Source of the DNA: Calothrix sp. NIES-4101
Lineage (GTDB): Bacteria > Cyanobacteriota > Cyanobacteriia > Cyanobacteriales > Nostocaceae
Direction of reading: 5' to 3'
Length of the DNA: 64,000 nucleotides
Assembly: GCA_004296455.1 (NCBI GenBank)
Contig: AP018280.1
Location: forward strand, 6,994,794-7,058,793
Translations under genes and position numbers: made by a program
The notes under the pieces: generated by a model
Databases searched by the model: none
What the model saw: only the letters and a program-made list of their open reading frames with translations
Told to the model about the DNA's origin: nothing
Shown here: positions 46,040-55,198 of the stretch, in pieces
Position numbering within the stretch: position 1 is the first letter of the stretch
Layout of the letters: every line of letters begins with the position of its first letter

Positions 46040-46597
46040 ATGTGGGGCATGTTTAATTTCGTCAATCACAAATTATTGAGGCGACAGCAAATAAAATACC
46101 AACCAATCGGACTAGTCTTAGTTGTTTTAGTTTGGAGTCTCACAATGGGATTATTCCTGTCTCAGGCAAGCACCGCCCAAACCGCAAGCACAACACCGAC
46201 ATCCGCAATTGGAACAGTTGACGCAGTTCCAGCACAGTACAATCTCGGACAAGAGCTGTATTTAGAAAATTGTTCGACTTGTCACATTGCCATTCCCCCA
46301 GCAGTGTTCCCCACCCAAACCTGGAAAAACTTACTTCAAGATAGCCAACATTACGGCGCACAGTTACAACCCCTCATTGACCCACCTCGGATCTTAGTTT
46401 GGCGATATCTGTCAACATTCTCGCGATCGCAACAACCTAACGAACAAATCCCCTATCGTTTCGCCAATTCTCGCTACTTCCAAGCCTTACATCCACAAGT
46501 GAAATTACCACGACCCATCCAAGCAAGTAGCTGCGTCACTTGCCATCCCGGTGCCAGTAATTACAATTTTCGTAGTCTTTCAAAAGAATGGGAATAG
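46040..46597 (+). CDS. Membrane-anchored di-haem cytochrome c
   Basis: 185 residues. A basic N-terminus is followed by a membrane helix or uncleaved signal (GLVLVVLVWSLTMGLFLSQAS, about 24-43) that places the rest in the lumen or periplasm. Two haem-attachment sites are visible: C78-STC-H82 and C165-VTC-H169. The arrangement and length (one CXXCH near the middle, one near the C-terminus with HPGASNYNF) fit a dihaem cytochrome c (DHC-like) domain. Redox partner is unknown. There is a second possible ATG three codons in. Confidence 0.85.
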   Translation: MWGMFNFVNHKLLRRQQIKYQPIGLVLVVLVWSLTMGLFLSQASTAQTASTTPTSAIGTVDAVPAQYNLGQELYLENCSTCHIAIPPAVFPTQTWKNLLQDSQHYGAQLQPLIDPPRILVWRYLSTFSRSQQPNEQIPYRFANSRYFQALHPQVKLPRPIQASSCVTCHPGASNYNFRSLSKEWE

Positions 46598-47003
46598 GTA
46601 AAGTTAGAAGGGGTGACGCAAAGTGGGTGAGGGGGAAATATTTTCTCTTTGCTTATATATCTTTGCCAATGCCGCCATGTCTCCATACTCCCAGTCGGGA
46701 TATCGCTACCTATGCATGGTGGGGTTCCTGACAAGCTTTGGGGACAAAATGATACTATAAAAAAGTCTGATTATAAATTTTGCTTTAATAGCAGTAATTT
46801 AGTAAATTGATTGGCTTGTATTTTTTCTGTTTTTGGTTTAATTCCTTATTTCTCCTGCTTTCTCAGAGTGATGGCAGCTACTCAAAAGTGAGTATCGCAC
46901 CTACGAATGCTTTGGTGGAAATCAGTGTTTATAATCATATAGCTCAATCTCATCGCCAAAACTTCTAAGCCCTATTCTTTTGTTTTAGTCGAACATAAAC
47001 ACC
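46598..47003. other. Upstream region of secA
   Basis: About 400 bases containing the secA promoter. No open frame, riboswitch-like structure or repeat is recognised. A SecM-like leader was looked for and not seen. Confidence 0.45.
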
Positions 47004-49799
47004 ATGCTAAAAACCTTGTTGGGCGACCCCAACGCTCGTAAGCTGAAAAAGTACCAACCTTACATTACAGAAATTAATCTCTTTGAAGAAGAAATTAAAG
47101 CCCTTTCTGATGAGGAATTGAAGGGTAAAACCGCAGTATTTAAACAACGCTTTGCCAAAGGCGAATCTTTGGATGACATCCTTCCCGAAGCTTTTGCGAC
47201 TGTTAGAGAAGCCGGAAGACGAGTACTGGGTTTGCGTCACTTTGACGTGCAAATGCTGGGTGGTGTGATTCTGCATACAGGGCAAATTGCCGAAATGAAG
47301 ACGGGTGAGGGCAAAACCCTGGTGGCAACGCTGCCGAGTTATTTAAATGCTTTAAATGGTAAGGGTGTACATGTAATTACGGTTAACGATTATCTTGCTC
47401 GTCGTGATGCTGAGTGGATGGGACAAGTGCATCGTTTCTTGGGCTTGAGCGTTGGTCTGATCCAACAAAGTATGACTCCGCAGGAGCGGAAGAAAAATTA
47501 CGACTGCGATATTACTTATGTAACTAACAGTGAAATTGGTTTTGATTACCTACGCGATAATATGGCGACTGACATCAAAGATGTCGTGCAGCGTCCTTTC
47601 AATTATTGCGTAATTGACGAAGTTGACTCAATTTTAATTGATGAGGCACGGACTCCGTTGATTATTTCTGGGCAGGTAGAAAGACCCACTGAGAAATATT
47701 TAAAAGCAGCGACAATTGCCAATGCGCTGAGGAATGATGACCATTATGAGGTCGATGAGAAGGCGCGAAATGTACTTTTAAGTGACGAAGGTTTTGCGGA
47801 AGCCGAAAACTTGCTGGAAGTAACTGATCTGTTTGACCCTGAAGACCCTTGGGCGCACTTTATCTTCAATGCCATTAAAGCCAAAGAATTATTTCGCAAG
47901 GATGTTAACTATATTACCCGTGGCGGCGAAGTCGTCATCGTTGATGAATTTACTGGTCGAGTCATGCCAGGAAGGCGTTGGAGTGATGGTTTACACCAAG
48001 CGATTGAAGCCAAGGAACGCTTGGAAATTCAACCAGAGACACAAACTTTAGCCACAATTACTTATCAAAATTTGTTTTTATTATACCCAAAACTAGGTGG
48101 AATGACGGGTACAGCAAAAACAGAAGAAGCTGAGTTTGAGAAAATCTACAAGCTAGAAGTGACAATCATCCCCACCAACCGAACCAGGTTGCGGAAAGAT
48201 TTGTCAGATATGGTGTTTAAAACCGAAGCTGGAAAATGGCGAGCGATCGCTAAAGAATGTGGGGAAATGCACGAACTTGGGAGACCGGTGTTGGTGGGTA
48301 CAACCAGTGTGGAAAAATCAGAGTATCTCAGCCAGCTGCTCAAGCAAATGGAAATTCCCCACGAATTACTTAATGCTCGTCCCGAAAACGTAGAAAGGGA
48401 AGCAGAAATCGTCGCCCAAGCTGGACGAGGAGGAGCCGTCACCATTGCCACAAACATGGCTGGTCGAGGAACAGATATTATTTTGGGTGGTAATGCCGAA
48501 TATATGGCAAGGTTAAAAGTACGGGAGTACTTTATGCCCCGTATTGTCCAACCCGAAGATGAAGATGAATTTAGCATCCAGCGTGCTTCCGGTTTGCCAA
48601 GCGGACATGGTGGTGGCGGGCAAGGATTTGTCCCAGGGAAAAAGGTGAAAACTTGGCGTGTTTCTCCAGAAATTTTTCCGACGCGAATTTCTGCGGAAAC
48701 AGAAGCACAATTAAAACAAGCTGTGGAATCTGCCGTACGTGAGTATGGGGAGCGCAGTATGCCGGAATTGGAAGCCGAAGAGAAAATCGCCGTCGCCGTT
48801 GAAAAAGCTCCCACTGATGACCCGATTATTCAGCGTTTGCGCAATGCTTACAACCAAATTAAGCAGGAATACGAAGGATTTACCAAGCGTGAACATGACG
48901 AGGTGGTAAACAAAGGTGGATTACATGTAATTGGTACTGAACGTCACGAATCACGGCGGATTGACAACCAGTTACGGGGACGTGCCGGACGACAAGGAGA
49001 CCCTGGAACCACACGTTTCTTCCTCAGTTTAGAAGATAACTTGATGCGAATTTTTGGAGGCGATCGTGTTGCCTCGTTAATGAATGCCTTCCAGGTAGAT
49101 GAAGATATGCCAATCGAGTCGGGGATGTTAACTCGCAGTTTGGAAGGGGCACAGAAAAAAGTCGAAACCTACTACTACGATATTCGCAAACAGGTATTTG
49201 AGTATGACGAGGTGATGAATAACCAACGTCGTGCTATTTATGCCGAACGTCGTCGGGTATTGGAAGGGCAAGATTTGAAGGAACAGGTAATTAAGTACGC
49301 TGAAAAAACGATGGATGACATCGTGGATTACTACATTAATATTGACTTGCCTTCGGAAGAGTGGGAACTCGATAAATTAGTAGAAAAGGTGAAGGAATTT
49401 GTTTATTTACTGTCAGATTTACAATCAGAACAGTTGATAGACATGTCGATAACGGAAATTAAGGCATTCTTGCACGAACAGGTACGCATTGCCTACGATA
49501 TGAAGGAAGCCCAAATCGACCAAATTCAAGCTGGTTTAATGCGTCAAGCCGAACGCTTCTTTATTTTGCAGCGTATTGATACATTATGGCGGGAACATTT
49601 GCAAGCGATGGATGCTTTGCGGGAGTCGGTAGGTTTACGTGGTTACGGACAAAAAGACCCGTTAATTGAGTATAAGAGCGAGGGTTATGAGTTGTTCTTG
49701 GATATGATGACAAATATTCGTCGCGATGTCGTTTATTCGTTGTTTATGTTCCAACCTCAACCGCAGCCAGCAATGGAAACTTCATCGGAAATGGTGTAA
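47004..49799 (+). CDS. secA: Preprotein translocase ATPase SecA
   Basis: 931 residues, typical of cyanobacteria and plastids. It drives protein export through SecYEG at plasma and thylakoid membranes. Walker A is [15 protein letters not shown], the DEAD-type Walker B is [16 protein letters not shown], and the preprotein cross-linking domain, [12 protein letters not shown]-like motif ([17 protein letters not shown]) and arginine finger [21 protein letters not shown] are all present. The variable linker around residue 520-545 ([14 protein letters not shown]) is glycine-rich. The C-terminal zinc-binding tail of proteobacterial SecA is absent, as normal in this lineage. Confidence 0.98.
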   Translation: MLKTLLGDPNARKLKKYQPYITEINLFEEEIKALSDEELKGKTAVFKQRFAKGESLDDILPEAFATVREAGRRVLGLRHFDVQMLGGVILHTGQIAEMKTGEGKTLVATLPSYLNALNGKGVHVITVNDYLARRDAEWMGQVHRFLGLSVGLIQQSMTPQERKKNYDCDITYVTNSEIGFDYLRDNMATDIKDVVQRPFNYCVIDEVDSILIDEARTPLIISGQVERPTEKYLKAATIANALRNDDHYEVDEKARNVLLSDEGFAEAENLLEVTDLFDPEDPWAHFIFNAIKAKELFRKDVNYITRGGEVVIVDEFTGRVMPGRRWSDGLHQAIEAKERLEIQPETQTLATITYQNLFLLYPKLGGMTGTAKTEEAEFEKIYKLEVTIIPTNRTRLRKDLSDMVFKTEAGKWRAIAKECGEMHELGRPVLVGTTSVEKSEYLSQLLKQMEIPHELLNARPENVEREAEIVAQAGRGGAVTIATNMAGRGTDIILGGNAEYMARLKVREYFMPRIVQPEDEDEFSIQRASGLPSGHGGGGQGFVPGKKVKTWRVSPEIFPTRISAETEAQLKQAVESAVREYGERSMPELEAEEKIAVAVEKAPTDDPIIQRLRNAYNQIKQEYEGFTKREHDEVVNKGGLHVIGTERHESRRIDNQLRGRAGRQGDPGTTRFFLSLEDNLMRIFGGDRVASLMNAFQVDEDMPIESGMLTRSLEGAQKKVETYYYDIRKQVFEYDEVMNNQRRAIYAERRRVLEGQDLKEQVIKYAEKTMDDIVDYYINIDLPSEEWELDKLVEKVKEFVYLLSDLQSEQLIDMSITEIKAFLHEQVRIAYDMKEAQIDQIQAGLMRQAERFFILQRIDTLWREHLQAMDALRESVGLRGYGQKDPLIEYKSEGYELFLDMMTNIRRDVVYSLFMFQPQPQPAMETSSEMV

Positions 49800-49827
49800 G
49801 GTTTTTAATCAAAATCTGCAATAGAGG

Positions 49828-49862
49828 CGTAAAGGCACAAATTTGTGTTTTTACGTTTTTTT
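49828..49862 (+). terminator. secA terminator
   Basis: A 28-base near-perfect hairpin (CGTAAAGG... to ...TTTTTACG, with two G-T pairs) is followed by seven T residues, about 30 bases after the stop. Confidence 0.85.
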
Positions 49863-49984
49863 GTAGGTCAGTTTAGTTCGCCAATCATAAATATAAATAG
49901 TGTAAATGACAAATTCCCATCCAAAAAGAGTATTTGATGATTAAATAAGAGCAGGAATAAATAGTAGATAATCAAAATCGAAAA

Positions 49985-50653
49985 ATGACAAAATCTATAC
50001 TTTTAGCTGGTGGAAGTCGTGGTGTTGGCAAGGAAATTGCTAAATGCCTCCGATTCCAGAATTATCAAGTAAAAGCTATTTTAAGGACAGAAACATCTCG
50101 TTCAGAACTGGAGGCAATGGGGGTTGAAGTGGTTTTGGGAGATGCAATGAATTTGGAAGATATTGAACGGGTAGTACTTGCTAATGAGTCGATTGATATT
50201 TTTGTGAGTACAGTTGGTGGTTTACCTCAAGACGCTGTAAAACCAGATTATTTGGCTAACAAAAATCTCATAGATGTAGCTAAAAAAATAGGTGCAAAAA
50301 AATTTGTTTTGGTAACATCAATTGGTACTGGAAATAGTGTATCTGCCCTTTCTCCACAGGCATTAGCAGCTTTACAACCCGTATTAATTGAAAAAGACAA
50401 GGCGGAACAGCATTTAATGACTAGTGGGCTGAATTACACGATTATTCGTCCAGGTGGTTTAAAGTCAGAACCCGCCACCGGAAATGGGGTTTTAACTGAA
50501 GATATTAGCGTTGTTGGTAGTATTCATCGTGCTGATGTTGCAGATTTAGTTTGCCGTGTTTTAAATTCAGACCTAGCTGACAATAAGATTTTATCAGCCG
50601 TTGATAAAAATATGTTGTTTGGACAAATAGAATTTGAAGTATTTAACTGTTAG
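49985..50653 (+). CDS. NAD(P)-binding atypical SDR / NmrA-like protein
   Basis: 222 residues with an N-terminal Rossmann motif SILLAGGSRGVGKEIAKCL (GGxxxxGxxIA), the acidic/basic strand 2 region VKAILRTETSR, VVLGDAMNLEDIERV and the strand 4 motif DIFVSTVGGLP. Near the middle come VLVTSIGTGNS and YTIIRPGGLKSEPATG. This is the atypical SDR group that includes flavin-reductase-like and divinyl-reductase-like proteins. It lacks the usual YxxxK pair, so it may be a redox sensor rather than a dehydrogenase. Substrate unknown. Confidence 0.85.
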   Translation: MTKSILLAGGSRGVGKEIAKCLRFQNYQVKAILRTETSRSELEAMGVEVVLGDAMNLEDIERVVLANESIDIFVSTVGGLPQDAVKPDYLANKNLIDVAKKIGAKKFVLVTSIGTGNSVSALSPQALAALQPVLIEKDKAEQHLMTSGLNYTIIRPGGLKSEPATGNGVLTEDISVVGSIHRADVADLVCRVLNSDLADNKILSAVDKNMLFGQIEFEVFNC

Positions 50654-50728
50654 AATTCAGTTTTTTAATTTTTTAGTTAAATCAAGCGATCGCAATCTTA
50701 ACCAAGTCAAAATTGTTAGTCAATCATT

Positions 50729-50806
50729 ATGTTAAAGCAATTACTAATTTATCTCGTAGATTCTCCTTTTAAAAAGTTCTTCGGAGAATCTGGTATAACT
50801 TGCTGA
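50729..50806 (+). CDS. Possible 25-residue peptide upstream of the methyltransferase pseudogene
   Basis: ATG at 50729, stop at 50804. The peptide starts MLKQLLIYLVDSPFKKFF and ends GITC. It is amphipathic, with a single C-terminal cysteine. The DNA also forms a hairpin with 9-base arms (AGATTCTCC at 50758, GGAGAATCT at 50783), which could be the reason for the apparent frame. It ends 18 bases before the methyltransferase start. No family is recognised, so this is tentative. Confidence 0.25.
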   Translation: MLKQLLIYLVDSPFKKFFGESGITC

Positions 50807-50823
50807 CATCCAATTTTGTCAAC

Positions 50824-51530
50824 ATGAAAATTGCTTTTTTAAATTATGGTTATGTTGATTTGAATCCGAATACAAAGCTTTTAGAATTGAGTGATTCCGA
50901 ACAGAGTGAATTGTATTGCGCTCAACTTTATCACCATATTGCTTCTTATATTTCCCTCAATGGGCTAGATGTTTTGGAAGTAGGATGTGGACGTGGTGGG
51001 GTTCGTCCTATATTAAGCGCTATTTACATCCAAAAACAATGACAGGTGTTGATTTATCCGCCAGTAATATTGCATTTTGCCAAAAACAGCATATTGTTCC
51101 ACAATTAAATTTTTGTATAGGTGATGCGGAATGTTTACAGTTTGCGGATTATTCATTTGATGCTGTGGTTAATGTTGAATCATCCCATTGTTATGCTTCC
51201 ATCGAAAATTTCTTTGCTGAAGTGTTTAGAGTTCTGCGTCCAAACGGGCACTTCTTATTTACTGATTTTCGACCAAAAGCAGACATTAATAAGATACAAA
51301 AACTCCTAGAAAACTCTGGGTTTAAAATATTAAAGTCAGAAAAAATTACTGGAAATGTAATGAAGGCAATGGATATAGAAAATGAAAGAAAACTGACAAT
51401 TATTAATGAAAATGTTCCTAAATATTTATGAAAAATTGCAAGTTGGTTTGCTGGATGTCAAGGAACTCCGATTTATGATGAATTTAAAAGTGGAGATGCT
51501 GAATATTTTTACTATGTTTTACAAAAGTAA
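50824..51530 (+). pseudogene. SAM-dependent methyltransferase, frameshifted and with a premature stop
   Basis: Frame one runs MKIAFLNYGYVD to the SAM-binding motif I, VLEVGCGRGG. There, at about 50995-51003, one G appears to be missing from a G-run: adding it restores GRGGGSSYIKRYLHPKTMTGVDLSASNIAFC in the next frame, as expected for the family. That frame continues through GDAECLQFADYSFDAVVNVESSHCY and VFRVLRPNGHFLFTDF, then meets TGA at 51429. After it the same frame goes on for another 32 residues (FAGCQGTPIYDEFKSGDAEYF) to TAA at 51530, again matching the usual C-terminus. Two independent lesions make decay more likely than a single sequencing error. Confidence 0.85.
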
Positions 51531-51663
51531 CTTTACTTTTTGATTCTCAAAATTTTATATATACTCACAACATCTGAGTAGTTTTATTAATTTGGCTTGC
51601 GCTATCGCTGCACCCAACATTAATGAATTTACTAGCAACGTACTGTATAACAAACGATAAAAA

Positions 51664-51993
51664 ATGAGAAAACTTTTATTTATATGCAGTCAAAATAAAT
51701 TGCGGAGTCCAACAGCAGAAACGATATTTTCTGAATATCCCAATTTGGAAGCTGAATCTGCTGGCTTAAATCATGATGCAGAAGTACCTGTTTCCCCAGA
51801 AGCAATTGAATGGGCTGATATTATTTTTGTGATGGAAAAAGTACATCGTCAGAAATTATCTCAAAAATTTCAGCCCTTTCTGAAGGGGAAGCGAGTTATT
51901 TGTTTGGACATACCAGACGAATACGATTATATGGATGCTGATTTAATTAAAATTTTGAAAAGTAAAGTCTTACCAATTTTAGGGACATACTAA
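51664..51993 (+). CDS. Low-molecular-weight phosphotyrosine phosphatase-like protein
   Basis: 109 residues. The N-terminus carries the CX5R phosphatase loop: LLFICSQNKLRSPTAE with C8 and R14. It is shorter than classical LMW-PTPs (about 150) and ends CLDIPDEYDYMDADLIKILKSKV, where the general-acid aspartate region DIPDEYDYMD replaces the usual DP motif. Such short forms are common in bacteria and are annotated as PTP-family proteins. Substrate unknown. It precedes the TrmJ-like gene by about 30 bases, so both may be co-transcribed. Confidence 0.82.
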   Translation: MRKLLFICSQNKLRSPTAETIFSEYPNLEAESAGLNHDAEVPVSPEAIEWADIIFVMEKVHRQKLSQKFQPFLKGKRVICLDIPDEYDYMDADLIKILKSKVLPILGTY

Positions 51994-52024
51994 CATATCC
52001 TCAGTAAATATAATAATTGATTTA

Positions 52025-52789
52025 ATGGTTGTATCAGAAGTCAGAATTATATTGGTAGAACCTGCGGGTGCTTTAAATGTGGGTTCCGTTGCCAGGGCAA
52101 TGAAAAACTTTGGACAACATCAACTGATTTTAGTCAACCCTCGATGCGACTATTTTGGAGATGAAGCCAAACTAATGGCAGTCCATGCCCAGGATATTTT
52201 AGCGTCTACAGTAGTTGTCACCAGCTTACAAGAAGCTTTACAGGGATGCAAACGTGCGATCGCAACTACGGGTATTAATCATGACTGGGATGCTCCCCTG
52301 GAATCTCCCCGTGTGGCTTTCCCTTGGTTGTTAGAATCTGTGGGGCAACCGAGTGCTTTGATTTTTGGTAGGGAAGATAGGGGATTAAGCAACCAAGAAT
52401 TAAATTATGCCCAGAAATTTGTGCGTATTCCTTCCAGTAGTGAGTATCCATCGTTGAATTTAGCTACTGCTGTTGGTATCTGTTGTTACGAACTCTCACA
52501 AATTGCTGATTTGTCATTTGCCTCGGACATGAATATAACTGGGGATAAAAGCGAACATTCCTCACCGGAGCCAGAATTAGTACCTCTAGATATTGTCGAA
52601 TCCTATTATCAGCAGTTAGAATTGCTACTGCTTCAGATTGGTTATTTATACCCCCATACGGCTGCCAGTCGCATGGCGAAGTTGCGACACCTTTATAACA
52701 GAGCGGAATTGCGAACTAGAGAATTATCTATGTTGAGAGGAATGTTGCGGCAGATAGAATGGGCAATAGGTAGCAAAAGTCATGAATAA
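52025..52789 (+). CDS. TrmJ-family tRNA/rRNA 2'-O-methyltransferase (SPOUT)
   Basis: 254 residues. SPOUT fold with the three motifs of the TrmH superfamily: EPAGALNVGSVARAMKNFG near the start (asparagine and arginine), ALIFGREDRGLSNQEL, and VRIPSSSEYPSLNLATAVGICCYEL at the knot. The C-terminal helical extension (RMAKLRHLYNRAELRTRELSMLRGMLRQIEWAI) is typical of TrmJ, which methylates position 32 of tRNAs, so TrmJ is the likely but unproven assignment. Confidence 0.9.
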   Translation: MVVSEVRIILVEPAGALNVGSVARAMKNFGQHQLILVNPRCDYFGDEAKLMAVHAQDILASTVVVTSLQEALQGCKRAIATTGINHDWDAPLESPRVAFPWLLESVGQPSALIFGREDRGLSNQELNYAQKFVRIPSSSEYPSLNLATAVGICCYELSQIADLSFASDMNITGDKSEHSSPEPELVPLDIVESYYQQLELLLLQIGYLYPHTAASRMAKLRHLYNRAELRTRELSMLRGMLRQIEWAIGSKSHE

Positions 52790-52879
52790 GACTTGTAAAT
52801 AATTGGATTAAATTATGTAGGTATTTTCCCACCCAAATTAAATAATATGGCTTACACTAAACAAACAAAATGCTACAAA

Positions 52880-52915
52880 TGCGATGATCAACAACTGCTC
52901 TTTCGGAGCATCGCA
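52880..52915 (+). terminator. Possible terminator after the TrmJ-like gene
   Basis: TGCGAT ... GCTC-TTTCG-GAGC-ATCGCA: an inner 4-base stem and outer 6-base stem with an 11-base bulge, followed by AATTTATTTTT. It lies 90 bases after the stop. The bulge makes it weak. Confidence 0.4.
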
Positions 52916-53106
52916 ATTTATTTTTAACAACATCTTATTTTTAAGCTGATGTACAACTCTCTTGTAGAAGACGAAAACGTAAAATCATTCTAGTGCGGCT
53001 CTCCCAGTCCGCATCCAATATACAAATTAAATACACAACAGCTTAAATATATATCTTTGGCTTGGGGAATTGCTAGAAAGTTCAGTTGAGTGGTTAACAA
53101 GGAGTA

Positions 53107-54657
53107 ATGGTGTCAGATTCAAGTTACAAATTAACAACTTCATCACGACGTAAACCCGTTAGCCGTCGTCAGCAAGTGCGCCCAGTTAAAAAAAATGGGC
53201 AAAACCAAGCTCAGGCAATTCAAAAAGTACAACCCGGACGTGCAAAAGTTAATCCAAATGGGATGACTCGTGTACCTGTAGTCAAAAAGCGCGTGGTAAC
53301 TTCGACTGCAAAGTCTGTAACTGCATCTAACCTCAAGGGAACAATCCCTCCTTTTAATCCCCAAACTGTCAAAGTCAAATCGGTACGGGTAGGCAAAAAG
53401 CCATTATCCCGCAGAACGATTGTGGCTCGGAAAACGCGCCTGAAACCAATGGCGCGCAATATTTTATATGCTTTGCGTTTACTCATTGTGGGTGTGGGAT
53501 TGGGTGCAATTGTCGGTACGGCACTATCTGTTTTAGATCCAACAACGAGATTAAATCCTATAAGTACGACGAACAACCCAACTACAAATTCTTCCCAAAC
53601 CCAACAAGCCCAATCTCCTGGCAATGCTTCTGGTTTAGTTTTGTCGCAAGAAATATCCACGCTGCGTACTTCCATACAAAGTCTGGCGGCAGCTAGCCCT
53701 AATCTTACCCCAGGTGTGTTTATTGCCGATTTAGATACTGGTAGCTATGTAGATTTTAATGGTGGTGCCATGTTCTCAGCCGCCAGTACAATCAAAATTC
53801 CCATTCTTGTGGCTTTTTTCCAAGATGTGGATGCGGGGAAAATTCGTCTTGACGAAACAATTGCTAGCACAAAAACCACGATTGCCACTGGTTCGGGAGA
53901 TATCCAGTATAAACCTGTGGGGACTAGCTATAGTGCCCTGGAAATTGCCACCAAAATGATTACCATTAGTGACAATACAGCAACTAATATGCTGATTGAG
54001 CGCTTGGGGGGAATAGAAGTATTGAATCAGCGTTTTCGCAGTTGGGGATTAAATACAACTGTGATTCGCAATCCCTTACCCGACATCGAAGGAACAAATA
54101 CCGCCACCCCCAAAGAATTAGCGCACTTGATTGCTGTTGTCACTAAAGGTAACTTAGTTAGTATGCAATCACGCGATCGCATTCTGGATATTATGCGTCG
54201 GACAGTGAAAGACAATTTATTACCAGCTGGTTTAAGTGACGGTGCAACTATTGCCCATAAAACGGGTGAAATTGGGGCAATTTTAGCAGATGTAGGTTTA
54301 GTTGATTTGCCCACAGGTAAGCGCTATATCGCTGCGGTGATGATACAGCGTCCAAGAAATGATGCCAGTGCCGAAAAGTTAATTAGTTCGATTTCCCGTG
54401 CAGCTTATCAACAATTTAGTCAAGGTGGAATAACTCCTAGTAATATTCCCAATAATACTGCCCCTATGAATCCGATTTCCAATCCGGTGACAACTCCATC
54501 GCTGACTAACCCAAATACAAATCTCATTCCCCAAACAAGTTATCAATCACCAATTGGGAATCCAATTCCCAATAGTTTTGGGAATAGCATACCACCTAGT
54601 AACTTTTATCAATCACCTGTTGTTAATCCCCAATATACTTACCCTTATCAACGCTAA
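53107..54657 (+). CDS. Class A beta-lactamase-fold serine hydrolase with cytoplasmic basic head
   Basis: 516 residues. The first 118 are very basic and low-complexity (RRKPVSRRQQVRPVKK and similar), predicted cytoplasmic. A membrane helix at about 121-142 (ALRLLIVGVGLGAIVGTAL) follows, then a linker and a periplasmic serine beta-lactamase/DD-peptidase domain: S227-TIK (SxxK), S289-D290-N291 (SDN), and K386-TG in AHKTGEIG. The C-terminal 90 residues are Asn/Pro/Ser-rich and end in YPYQR. Cyanobacterial members of this group are often unable to act on antibiotics, so a peptidoglycan role is equally likely. Single gene. Confidence 0.88.
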   Translation: MVSDSSYKLTTSSRRKPVSRRQQVRPVKKNGQNQAQAIQKVQPGRAKVNPNGMTRVPVVKKRVVTSTAKSVTASNLKGTIPPFNPQTVKVKSVRVGKKPLSRRTIVARKTRLKPMARNILYALRLLIVGVGLGAIVGTALSVLDPTTRLNPISTTNNPTTNSSQTQQAQSPGNASGLVLSQEISTLRTSIQSLAAASPNLTPGVFIADLDTGSYVDFNGGAMFSAASTIKIPILVAFFQDVDAGKIRLDETIASTKTTIATGSGDIQYKPVGTSYSALEIATKMITISDNTATNMLIERLGGIEVLNQRFRSWGLNTTVIRNPLPDIEGTNTATPKELAHLIAVVTKGNLVSMQSRDRILDIMRRTVKDNLLPAGLSDGATIAHKTGEIGAILADVGLVDLPTGKRYIAAVMIQRPRNDASAEKLISSISRAAYQQFSQGGITPSNIPNNTAPMNPISNPVTTPSLTNPNTNLIPQTSYQSPIGNPIPNSFGNSIPPSNFYQSPVVNPQYTYPYQR

Positions 54658-54868
54658 TTATCAGTTAGTCAGATACAGCAGAATATAGTAAAAAAGACTG
54701 CCTACTCATAGCCGAGTCTGGCAGCCAATTGATGTATTCCAACTCCAGGATATCAAATCCTTGTTTAATTTCCTGTTTAATTAATTCTTCTTAAAAGTTA
54801 TTTTTTTAGTTTATCTTGATATATATAGATGATTTGAATATGCATAATAAAATACAAAGTTGATGATT

Positions 54869-55096
54869 TCAAAGTGTTGATATAGTTACAAATTTATTTG
54901 CGATCGCAATTACATGATGCTGTAATCTATGTTCTGGAATTTCATGTGCTGGATGATAATACTGAGCTAAGAAAATGCATTTCCAATCTATTTTTTCACT
55001 TGACAAAACTGGAATGCGGGGCAAAATTTGAGTTGAATTATCTTGCCGTGTCACATCAATAACTAATGGAGAATTATTTTGCTTATTCAAAGTCAT
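54869..55096 (-). pseudogene. N-terminal fragment of an AraC-family regulator
   Basis: 75 residues. SPLVIDVTRQDNSTQILPRIPVLSS and IFLAQYYHPAHEIPEHRLQHHVIAIANKF match the cupin-like N-terminus of cyanobacterial AraC-type regulators (ILPxPPxLSS, HxPAxExPEH, H-V-I-x-I). The rest of the sensor domain and the whole helix-turn-helix region are missing: the frame stops at 54869 and only about 200 non-coding bases follow before the beta-lactamase-fold gene. It could still be expressed as a tiny protein, but a truncated relic is the simpler reading. Confidence 0.65.
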
Positions 55097-55198
55097 AATT
55101 TGAAATGAAAACTCCCAAAAACTATGATTTATATATTCTTAAATTTAATATCTAAATTATCTCTAAAATAATTTTATTATTGATTATATTCAGAATAT

